From assembly GCA_021783525.1 (NCBI GenBank), contig JAJXTT010000144.1:1-5453 (forward strand): a stretch of DNA of 5,453 bases, read 5' to 3'. Positions 1 through 4,424 of this stretch are shown one piece after another. Position 1 is the first letter of the stretch. The number at the start of each line of letters is the position of its first letter. The notes below the pieces were generated by a model. It was not told the DNA's origin and did not search any database. It saw only the letters and a list, made by a program, of their open reading frames with translations. Source of the stretch: Pseudomonadota bacterium (GTDB lineage: Bacteria > Pseudomonadota > Gammaproteobacteria > Burkholderiales > Gallionellaceae). The translations under genes were made by a program, and so were the position numbers.

Positions 1-1
1 G

Positions 2-109
2 CACCGCTACGGCTATGAAAGCCTGTCAAAAATGAAGGACGAGGGCGACAAGCTGTTGTCCGTGGCGCTGGAGATCATCGGCAAATATCCGGAAGTGGCG
101 AGGCTTTGA
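2..109 (+). CDS. NifX-associated nitrogen fixation protein (DUF269), C-terminal end only
   Basis: The window opens inside a gene; the last 35 codons are visible, beginning HRYGYESLSKMKDEG and ending IGKYPEVARL before TGA at 107-109. This tail (R-Y-G-[YF]-x-S-[LV], then an amphipathic helix with E-G-x-K-L, closing on PEVARL) resembles the C-terminus of the DUF269/NifX-associated family. That family is normally encoded directly after nifE-nifN-nifX and is thought to assist FeMo-cofactor assembly or trafficking. The identity is strengthened by the next gene, DUF683, which follows DUF269 in many diazotrophs. Only a short tail can be read, so the call rests on the ending plus gene order. The 131 bases to the next ATG are unusually long for this otherwise compact operon and contain a tandem repeat. 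Confidence 0.72.
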   Translation, partial: HRYGYESLSKMKDEGDKLLSVALEIIGKYPEVARL

Positions 110-120
110 AGCAGGATTTA

Positions 121-176
121 GGAACTGGGAATTGGGAATTGGGAATTGGGAATTGGGAATTGGGAATTGGGAAATG
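121..176 (+). repeat. Tandem heptamer array GGAATTG, 8 copies (6 perfect)
   Basis: Eight contiguous 7-base units: GGAACTG at 121-127, six identical GGAATTG units at 128-169, and GGAAATG at 170-176. Read in another register the unit is GGGAATT, giving seven GGG tracts (127-129, 134-136, 141-143, 148-150, 155-157, 162-164, 169-171), each separated by exactly AATT. This fits the canonical G-quadruplex pattern (four or more G3 tracts with loops of 1-7 bases) on the + strand, hence also in the operon mRNA. The array sits between the DUF269 stop and the DUF683 ribosome binding site. Such arrays can change length by polymerase slippage. No function is demonstrated. Confidence 0.95.
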
Positions 177-222
177 TGATGCAGTGGCTTTTGCCAGATC
201 CCAAATCCAAATTCCAAATTCC
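149..222 (+). other. Potential long stem-loop between the heptamer array and a downstream CCAAATT-type arm
   Basis: The stretch 201-222 is built of heptamer-like units (CCAAATC, CAAATTC, CAAATTC) and is nearly the reverse complement of the upstream array. Aligned with 149-170 it pairs at 19 of 22 positions. Two of the three mismatches are seven bases apart, and the third lies four further on. Because the upstream arm is repetitive, pairing could occur in several registers. The loop region contains a small extra hairpin, TGGC-TTTT-GCCA, at 185-196. The downstream arm ends only 5 bases before the Shine-Dalgarno of DUF683, so folding could influence translation of that gene or stabilise a processed mRNA end. 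The complementarity is seen directly; any regulatory role is inference. Confidence 0.55.
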
Positions 223-227
223 TCTCC

Positions 228-236
228 AAAGGAGGT
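228..236 (+). promoter_or_regulatory. Strong ribosome binding site for the DUF683 gene
   Basis: AAAGGAGGT is an almost perfect complement to the 16S rRNA 3' end, followed by a 4-base spacer (AAAG) to ATG at 241. It fixes the start at 241, although the reading frame is open further upstream to 106. It is the strongest ribosome binding site in the window. Confidence 0.85.
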
Positions 237-240
237 AAAG

Positions 241-459
241 ATGACTGAAGACGAACTGAAAGCGCTGGACAAGGAAGTGAAGCGGCTCAAGCGCATCTCC
301 AGCGAGTGGGCCTCGCAATTGCACGACCTCGTCGAGGACAAGTTGCCTGCGGGATACGAGCAGATCCCGGGCATTGCGCAATCGACCTACGAGGCTTGCC
401 AGGCATGGGCGACAGCGAATGCGAAACTGGCGGCGGCGCAGAAGGAAGCACAGGTATAA
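241..459 (+). CDS. DUF683 (CCE_0567-type) nif-associated small helical protein
   Basis: A 72-aa protein beginning MTEDELKALDKEVKRLK. Two charged, alanine- and leucine-rich helical stretches (about residues 3-33 and 47-70) are joined by a turn with PAGYEQIPGIA (36-46). This is the size and pattern of the DUF683 family, whose members sit after nifX and DUF269 in many diazotrophs and have the fold of a two-helix hairpin. Their role is unknown but presumed to lie in FeMo-cofactor biosynthesis. There is no signal peptide or cysteine, so it should be a cytoplasmic helical protein that may oligomerise. The start is set by the strong Shine-Dalgarno at 228-236. The next gene begins 11 bases after its stop. 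An in-frame upstream extension through the repeat array is possible on paper but unlikely. Confidence 0.88.
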   Translation: MTEDELKALDKEVKRLKRISSEWASQLHDLVEDKLPAGYEQIPGIAQSTYEACQAWATANAKLAAAQKEAQV

Positions 460-470
460 AGGAAAGAGAC

Positions 471-770
471 ATGGCCAACATCACCGGTATCACCCGAGGC
501 GGCACGCCTTACGAACCCACTTTCGTCACCGCGCTGAATGCGGCCAACTGCATCGGTTGCGGCCGCTGTTACAAGGTGTGTCCGCGCAAAGTGTTCGAAC
601 TGGTCGAGCGCGGCGAGGATGACGAGAACTATGACGAGGATGAAGACAACAGCATGGTCATGACGCTAGCCGATATGCTGGATTGCATCGGCTGCGGTTC
701 ATGCTCGCGGGTTTGTCCCAAGCAGTGCCATACGCATTCACCTTTGGCGGCAGGAGCGCAACGGACATGA
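471..770 (+). CDS. fdxB: Ferredoxin III, nif-specific, two [4Fe-4S] clusters
   Basis: A 99-aa bacterial-type ferredoxin with two complete cluster motifs: C27-x2-C30-x2-C33-x3-C37-P and C72-x2-C75-x2-C78-x3-C82-P. Each motif supplies three cysteines to one cubane and the fourth to the other. The opening (MANITGITRGGTPYEPTFVTALN) and the long acidic linker between motifs (residues about 49-59, nearly all Asp/Glu) match nif-specific ferredoxin III (FdxB). This family sits in nifENX-DUF269-DUF683 operons and is thought to donate electrons to nitrogenase or to cofactor biosynthesis. An extra cysteine, C86, follows the second motif. The start at 471 has an AAAGGAAAGAG purine-rich site just upstream. 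The product is cytoplasmic. The stop TGA (768-770) overlaps an ATG at 767. Confidence 0.93.
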   Translation: MANITGITRGGTPYEPTFVTALNAANCIGCGRCYKVCPRKVFELVERGEDDENYDEDEDNSMVMTLADMLDCIGCGSCSRVCPKQCHTHSPLAAGAQRT

Positions 771-940
771 AGCATATATTTGTTCTGATGAAATTCGTCA
801 TGCCCGTTTCCCTCTCTCCTGACTCTCTGAGTGAAACAGCTAGCCATTCGACCAGGTTGCCAAAGACCGCAGCCAAGTCGCTGGTTATCCCGCAAAGTGG
901 GCGAGAGGGACGCAGTCTTGCTGCGCAAGGGAGGATTTGA
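767..940 (+). CDS. Doubtful 57-codon small ORF filling the gap between the two ferredoxin genes
   Basis: This ORF starts at ATG 767, overlapping the fdxB stop as ATGA, with AGGAG at 752-756 upstream (10-base spacer). It ends at TGA 938-940, two bases before the next gene's ATG. It would encode a 57-aa peptide with a basic/hydrophobic start (MKHIFVLMKFVMPVSL) and a Ser/Arg/Lys-rich remainder. The tiling of both neighbours resembles a coupled operon gene. Against it: no family is recognised, about half the third codon positions are G or C, less than expected from the neighbouring genes, and low-complexity CT-rich sequence runs through the middle. The stretch may instead be non-coding spacer. 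It contains an imperfect 15-bp palindrome at 786-800 and an 8-bp inverted pair, TCCCTCTC (809-816) and GAGAGGGA (903-910). Confidence 0.2.
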   Translation: MKHIFVLMKFVMPVSLSPDSLSETASHSTRLPKTAAKSLVIPQSGREGRSLAAQGRI

Positions 941-942
941 GC

Positions 943-1266
943 ATGGCGAAACCGGCAAAACATGTGTTCGTGTGCTCGCAGAACCGGCCCGCGGGCCATC
1001 CTCGCGGCTCCTGCGGACAAAAGGGCTGCAGCGAAGTAGTGGATGAATTCATGCAGCAATGGCAACGGCGCCAGTGTTTTGCGCAGGTGCTGGTGACGCC
1101 GAGCGGATGCATCGGCCCTTGCGGCATGGGGCCGAATATCCTGGTTTATCCGGAAGGCATCATGTACAGCAACGTCACCAAGGCGGATGTGAGCGAGATA
1201 TTCGACGCGCATCTGTTGGGCGGGAATCCGGTGGAACGACTGAAAGCACCCGCGGACATATGGTGA
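943..1266 (+). CDS. Thioredoxin-like [2Fe-2S] ferredoxin
   Basis: A 107-aa protein opening MAKPAKHVFVCSQNRP. Four cysteines fit the thioredoxin-fold [2Fe-2S] ferredoxin pattern: C11-x12-C24 near the N-terminus and C56-x3-C60 (SGCIGPCGMGP) later, followed by the PNILVYPEGIMYSNVT strand region. The family includes the clostridial [2Fe-2S] ferredoxin and the Azotobacter Shethna protein I type, which are often nif-linked and have been proposed to interact with nitrogenase. C29 and C45 are additional cysteines; C29 lies in the flexible loop typical of this family. The start at ATG 943 is chosen over an in-frame TTG at 937 because GGGAGGA (929-935) is correctly spaced from it. The C-terminus overlaps the next start (ATG at 1260), suggesting translational coupling. 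Confidence 0.9.
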   Translation: MAKPAKHVFVCSQNRPAGHPRGSCGQKGCSEVVDEFMQQWQRRQCFAQVLVTPSGCIGPCGMGPNILVYPEGIMYSNVTKADVSEIFDAHLLGGNPVERLKAPADIW

Positions 1267-1634
1267 CCCTGGCTGCATTGCACCATCTACCTGCCGAACT
1301 GGAAGCTTTAGCCGAACGCATTGTGTCCGCCTTGCAGAAAGAAGCGGAAAATTTTACCGCCACGGGTGCGGCGCCAAGTATCAGGCTTGCGGGCTTGCAG
1401 ATTACCCGTGTCATCGACCCGGGCAATCAATTGCCCGGCTACGAAGGGGTGTGGCGCAATGCGCGCAACGACCGGTGCGGTACGCTCACCATCAACAGCG
1501 ACAACAGCTTCTATGCCGAGTACGATCTGTTCTGTCCGCATCCGCGTGATACGCGCTGGTTCGTCGAGATGGTGACGGCCTGGGGCAACGAAGAGTCGTT
1601 GCGTAGCGAGGCGGTATTGATACCGAGTGTGTGA
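1260..1634 (+). CDS. Unrecognised nif-operon protein, 124 aa
   Basis: The ORF begins MVTLAALHHLPAELEALAER at ATG 1260, overlapping the ferredoxin stop by 7 bases (a GTG at 1263 is an alternative). It ends at TGA 1632-1634. No clear ribosome binding site is visible, consistent with coupling to the upstream gene. Residues 1-33 look like an amphipathic helix. Residues 40-124 look like alternating strands, with a GYEGVWRNARNDRCG segment (60-74), a SFYAEYDLFCPHP segment (83-95) and a WFVEMVTAWG segment (100-109). There are two cysteines (C73, C92), and no signal peptide or membrane segment. I do not recognise the family. Codon use matches the neighbours, and tight packing between a nif-type ferredoxin and nifZ makes it very probably a real gene with an accessory role in nitrogen fixation. 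That role is inferred from context only. Confidence 0.82.
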   Translation: MVTLAALHHLPAELEALAERIVSALQKEAENFTATGAAPSIRLAGLQITRVIDPGNQLPGYEGVWRNARNDRCGTLTINSDNSFYAEYDLFCPHPRDTRWFVEMVTAWGNEESLRSEAVLIPSV

Positions 1635-1641
1635 GGAGGCT

Positions 1642-1911
1642 ATGAGCAGATTTCAAATGGGCGATATGGTTTTTGCGGCGCATGACCTGTTCAACGAATC
1701 ACTGGAAGAGACCGGCGAGAGCAGTATCCCGGGTGTCGAACCCGACGCGTTGCTGGCAGCAGCAGGCGCGCGTGGTGTGGTGGTCAACGTCGGCCATGCG
1801 CAGGAAATGCCCAACGAAGAGATCTATCTGGTGCGCTTCGAGGTGGACGCAGAGGGAACCCTGGCCGAGCCCATCGGTTGCCTGAGCGACGAGTTGACCG
1901 GACTCAGTTGA
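1642..1911 (+). CDS. nifZ: NifZ-family protein (short form)
   Basis: An 89-aa protein beginning MSRFQMGDMVFAAHDLFN, which matches the F-x-x-G-D-x-V opening of NifZ. A middle RGVVVNVGHAQEMPNEEIYLVRFE (44-67) and a closing PIGCLSDELTGL (77-88) correspond to the NifZ core, a small SH3-like barrel ending in G-C-x-x-[ED]-E-L. NifZ acts as a chaperone-like factor in maturation of the second P-cluster of the nitrogenase MoFe protein. This protein matches the core only and lacks the longer C-terminal tail of Klebsiella-type NifZ. Between the two core parts it carries an Ala-rich loop (DALLAAAGA) where the family usually has PGxxxGxxLVRRG. The Shine-Dalgarno GAGGAGG (1633-1639) overlaps the upstream stop and lies close to the ATG. 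The next gene starts 2 bases after its stop. Confidence 0.8.
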   Translation: MSRFQMGDMVFAAHDLFNESLEETGESSIPGVEPDALLAAAGARGVVVNVGHAQEMPNEEIYLVRFEVDAEGTLAEPIGCLSDELTGLS

Positions 1912-1913
1912 TA

Positions 1914-3452
1914 GTGAGCAATACCCGTGTCGCTACCGTGCTGGCATATCACATGCGTAGCAAGCACGCTCTGGATCGTTACGCCGACGGCCCCGGTACC
2001 CTGGATTGGGAAGCCCAGCCCAAAGCGTTCCGCGATTGGTCCGGAACGGAACGGGTTGCACTGCCGCGCGATGTTGCCGTGTCCGAAATTCCCTGGGGTG
2101 ACCTTCCGGCTGCGCGCGCAGCCCAGCCGCTGAATGCCGCCAGCCTGGGTTCGTTTCTGCGTCTGTGCGTCGGCCTGACTGCGTGGAAAGAATATGCCGG
2201 TTCGCGCTGGTCTTTGCGTGCGAATCCTTCGTCGGGCAACCTGCATCCCACCGAAACCTGGCTGATCTGCACGGATGTGGCTGGTCTGGAAGACGGCTTG
2301 TATCACTACCAGAATCTGCACCATGCACTGGAAAAGCGCGCCTGGGGAAATGGCGCTCAGGCACAAGGTCTCTGGCTGGGCTTCAGTTCCATTCATTGGC
2401 GCGAGGCGTGGAAATACGGCGAGCGCGCGTTCCGTTATTGCCAGCTCGATCTGGGACACGCACTGGCCGCCGTGAGCTATGCCGCGGTATTGCATGGGTG
2501 GCGTCCCCGCCTGTTGAACATGGGTTCGGCGGAGATCGCGCGGTGTCTGGGGCTGGATCGCGCAGCCGATTTTATCGGTGTGGAAGGCGAGGAGCCCGAG
2601 GTGATCCTCGCACTGGAGCCTTGCGCCGGAGATCTGGCGCCAGACTGGAAACACTGGGCTGGCAGCCCCTCTTTGCTCGATGCCAACCCCCTGTATCAGT
2701 GGCCTGTGATCGAAGAAGTGGCCGAAGCGACGCGCGGCACGCCACCTGTCGCCGGCCCGGTGATCGCCGAACCACCTGCCGATCACGAACATGATATGGA
2801 TATCCGGGCCGCCCAGGTCATCCTGAAACGCCGCAGCGCGCAAGCCTTCGACGGCCGGTCGGTGATGCCGAACGCGGTGTTCAGGCGGATGCTGGCCGGT
2901 TTGTTGCCGGGAGGTTCTCCGGTGTGGCATATGTGGCCGACCGTGGCGCGAGTGCATCCGGTGTTGCTGGTGCATCGGGTGGAAGGTGTCGCCCCCGGCT
3001 TGTATGCGCTGCCGCGGTCCGGCGTTGCAAAGCCATCGCTGCAGGCGGCTTTTCGCGAGATGTTCTCCTGGCAGCCGGCCGACCCGGAGTTGCCCCTGTT
3101 CCAGCTGGTTGCCGCGCAAACGGGCAAGACTGCGCGCACCTTGTCCTGTCATCAGGACATCGCCACGCAATGCGCCGTCGCCTTCATGCTGGTGGCGGAA
3201 TTCGCTGCCCCGGTCGCCGCCGATCCGGCAGCCTACCGCCACCTGCATTGGGAGGCCGGCATGCTGGGGCACGTGGTCACGCTGGAAGCCGAAGCCGCCG
3301 GATGGCGCGGCACCGGCATCGGGTGTTTCTTTGACGATGCGGACCATGAAGTGCTCGGCCTGCAGGACGACCGTTTCCAGGTGATATATCATTATGCAGT
3401 TGGGATGGCGCTGGATGACCGGCGCATATCGACGCTACCCGCATACGAATGA
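1914..3452 (+). CDS. Two-domain SagB/ThcOx-type nitroreductase-family flavoprotein
   Basis: Read from GTG 1914 this is 512 aa. The opening VLAYHMRSKHALDRYADGPG is the conserved start of long nitroreductase-like proteins of the SagB/ThcOx group, FMN-dependent oxidoreductases. The N-terminal domain carries RANPSSGNLHPTE (102-114), the typical FMN-phosphate and active-site segment, plus IHWREAWKYGERAFRYCQLD (160-179). A linker around 275-295 leads to a second domain with ILKRRSAQAFDG (303-314), SCHQDIATQ (411-419) and GTGIGCFFDD (466-475), ending ALDDRRISTLPAYE. The second domain lacks the PSxGxLHPxE motif and has diverged. It has no signal peptide and should be cytoplasmic. The start is chosen by family alignment and the 2-base gap after nifZ; TTG 1878 would overlap nifZ, and ATG 1953 would delete the conserved VLAYH. 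Its substrate is unknown. Placement in the nif operon suggests a redox role there, by inference. Confidence 0.88.
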   Translation: MSNTRVATVLAYHMRSKHALDRYADGPGTLDWEAQPKAFRDWSGTERVALPRDVAVSEIPWGDLPAARAAQPLNAASLGSFLRLCVGLTAWKEYAGSRWSLRANPSSGNLHPTETWLICTDVAGLEDGLYHYQNLHHALEKRAWGNGAQAQGLWLGFSSIHWREAWKYGERAFRYCQLDLGHALAAVSYAAVLHGWRPRLLNMGSAEIARCLGLDRAADFIGVEGEEPEVILALEPCAGDLAPDWKHWAGSPSLLDANPLYQWPVIEEVAEATRGTPPVAGPVIAEPPADHEHDMDIRAAQVILKRRSAQAFDGRSVMPNAVFRRMLAGLLPGGSPVWHMWPTVARVHPVLLVHRVEGVAPGLYALPRSGVAKPSLQAAFREMFSWQPADPELPLFQLVAAQTGKTARTLSCHQDIATQCAVAFMLVAEFAAPVAADPAAYRHLHWEAGMLGHVVTLEAEAAGWRGTGIGCFFDDADHEVLGLQDDRFQVIYHYAVGMALDDRRISTLPAYE

Positions 3453-3468
3453 ATCGCAAGGAACACGC

Positions 3469-3939
3469 ATGAATGACAACCGACTCAGATGCTGGCTGGT
3501 ACAGGCCGGATTCAGGGCTTCCGAAGTACTGTCTACCGATGTCAACAGGGCGTTGCCCAATGGCATGACGCCATTGATGCATGCGGCCCGCACCGCAGAT
3601 GTCGAGGCGCTCAAGGGACTGCTGGTGCGCGGCGCCGATCCCGCCTTGATGAACGCGGACGGCAATGGCGCGCTGTGGTTCGCCTGCTTCGCCAACAGTG
3701 AAGGCTGCATCGCAGCGCTCGTCGATGCTGGCGCGCCGCTCGACAGCCAGAATGTCAACGGCGCCAGCGCGCTGATTTATTGCGCCTCTGCCGGCAAGGC
3801 AACGCTGGTGCGGCAACTGCTGGAGGCGGGTGCAGACCCGGACCTGAAGACGCTGGACGATTTCACCGCACTGGAACTGGCGTCCAACCTGGAATGCCTG
3901 AGATTGCTCAAGGCGGCCAGGAGTCTGGCTCATGCCTGA
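3469..3939 (+). CDS. Ankyrin-repeat protein
   Basis: A 156-aa protein with about three full and one partial ankyrin repeat: residues 31-63 (NGMTPLMHAARTADVEALKGLLVRGADP pattern), 65-97 (GNGALWFACFANSEGCIAALVDAGAP), 98-130 (GASALIYCASAGKATLVRQLLEAGADP) and a truncated one at 131-150. The first 30 residues form a helical cap (MNDNRLRCWLVQAGFRASEVL). Ankyrin repeats mediate protein-protein contacts. There is no catalytic domain, signal peptide or membrane segment, so a cytoplasmic adaptor or scaffold role is likely, with an unknown partner. Small ankyrin proteins occur in other proteobacterial nif clusters. The start at ATG 3469 is supported by AAGGA (3458-3462) with a 6-base spacer, 16 bases after the nitroreductase stop. 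Its 3' end overlaps the next gene by 8 bases. Confidence 0.9.
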   Translation: MNDNRLRCWLVQAGFRASEVLSTDVNRALPNGMTPLMHAARTADVEALKGLLVRGADPALMNADGNGALWFACFANSEGCIAALVDAGAPLDSQNVNGASALIYCASAGKATLVRQLLEAGADPDLKTLDDFTALELASNLECLRLLKAARSLAHA

Positions 3940-4252
3940 GCAACCGTTCCGCGTAAGCGGAACCCGGCATCGCCTGCTGGGCAAGCAGATCGAATTACAG
4001 TTGGCGCCAGGTTTTGTCCTGAAATTCACGCCGGCAGAGGCATCCAGCCTGTCATTCGCGCTGGTCGCCGTGCGCGACGGCATCAGTCCGGAACGCGAGA
4101 TCTACATGAGTCCTGTCGCCAGCGATGCTGCATTCGCCGGAACGGTGCTGGATCACGGGATGAGCATCGCGATGCCCGCCGGGACGCTCGAGCTGGACTG
4201 GCTTGGCGTCGGATTGCTGGCCGAATCGCTTGCGGCGGCGATAGGCTGTTGA
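3932..4252 (+). CDS. Unrecognised last gene of the nif operon, 106 aa
   Basis: The ORF begins MPEQPFRVSGTRHRLLGKQI at ATG 3932 inside the end of the ankyrin gene (overlap ATGCCTGA), with AGGAG at 3919-3923 and an 8-base spacer, and ends at 4252. The sequence looks like a small mixed alpha/beta protein. It has strands around 18-32 (IELQLAPGFVLKFTP) and 57-64, a segment AFAGTVLDHGMSIAMPAGTLELDWLGVG (67-94) and a short helix near the C-terminus (95-105). One cysteine is the very last residue. The hydrophobic patches are too short for a membrane helix. I do not recognise the family. Coupling to the ankyrin gene suggests the two products act together, which is inference. A repeat element follows directly, so this is probably the operon's last gene. 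Confidence 0.8.
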   Translation: MPEQPFRVSGTRHRLLGKQIELQLAPGFVLKFTPAEASSLSFALVAVRDGISPEREIYMSPVASDAAFAGTVLDHGMSIAMPAGTLELDWLGVGLLAESLAAAIGC

Positions 4253-4279
4253 TGTTTCCCCAATTCATGGCACACCCTT

Positions 4280-4358
4280 CCCTCATCCCCACCCTTCTCC
4301 CAGAGGGAGAAGGGCTTTGCATCCCTCTCCCGTCGGGCGAGGGACTGAGGGTGAGGGG
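4280..4358. repeat. Inverted pair of REP-like palindromes (REPIN/BIME-type element)
   Basis: Two related units of about 35 bases lie in opposite orientation. The left unit, 4280-4314, opens CCCTCATCCCCACCC and contains a perfect 10-bp stem (4292-4301 with 4305-4314, loop AGA). The right unit, 4323-4358, read on the - strand opens CCCCTCACCCTCAGTCCC and contains a 9-bp stem with one mismatch (4323-4331 with 4335-4343, loop GTC). A GGGAGAAGGG/GGGAGAGGG-type palindrome preceded by CCCTCAYCC is a widespread extragenic repeat style in Proteobacteria. A further perfect 9-bp inverted pair, TGTTTCCCC (4253-4261) and GGGGAAACA (4355-4363), encloses the element. Its position between convergent genes is typical. 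Copy number in the genome cannot be seen here. Confidence 0.75.
4292..4314. terminator. Possible bidirectional transcription terminator (hairpin without U-tract)
   Basis: The perfect 10-bp GC-rich stem with a 3-base loop lies 40 bases after the last nif-operon stop and between convergent transcription units. It could end or protect transcripts from either side. No run of T follows on either strand (GCTTTGC on +), so a classic intrinsic terminator is not shown. The hairpin may simply be part of the repeat element. Confidence 0.3.
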
Positions 4359-4424
4359 AAACAGCGTGATTCCGGAATCTTGTCATGCATTTTGGAAGGT
4401 CCAATAGTGCTCGCGACGCCCGCG
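4359..4424. other. Short spacer downstream of the MarR gene with two palindromes
   Basis: Between the repeat element and the - strand regulator stop are a perfect 12-bp palindrome GATTCCGGAATC (4368-4379) and a hairpin TTGGA-AGG-TCCAA (4392-4404). The hairpin can be extended by partial pairing of 4387-4391 with 4406-4410. It lies about 20 bases beyond the regulator stop on the - strand and may help terminate its transcript, although no T-tract follows. No gene is seen here. Confidence 0.35.

Noticed and set aside
121..176. CRISPR-like array
   Set aside because: Units are 7 bases long with no spacers; it is a simple tandem repeat.
937..942. TTG at 937 as the start of the [2Fe-2S] ferredoxin
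   Set aside because: It would overlap the Shine-Dalgarno region; ATG 943 has a 7-base spacer from GGGAGGA.
1878..1913. TTG start at 1878 giving a 12-residue extension of the nitroreductase
   Set aside because: It overlaps the NifZ end and adds residues not typical of the family; GTG 1914 gives the expected distance to VLAYH.
1824..3392. Long 522-aa open frame on the - strand opposite the nitroreductase
   Set aside because: It is the antisense shadow of a clearly conserved gene; its translation is rich in His, Arg and Gln with no domain pattern.
1..4252. Sigma-54 (-24/-12) promoter or NifA site inside the operon
   Set aside because: Candidates such as TGGCGTCGGATTGC near 4203 have the wrong GG-to-GC spacing (9 rather than 10), and no TGT-N10-ACA site was noticed; the operon promoter is presumably upstream of the window.
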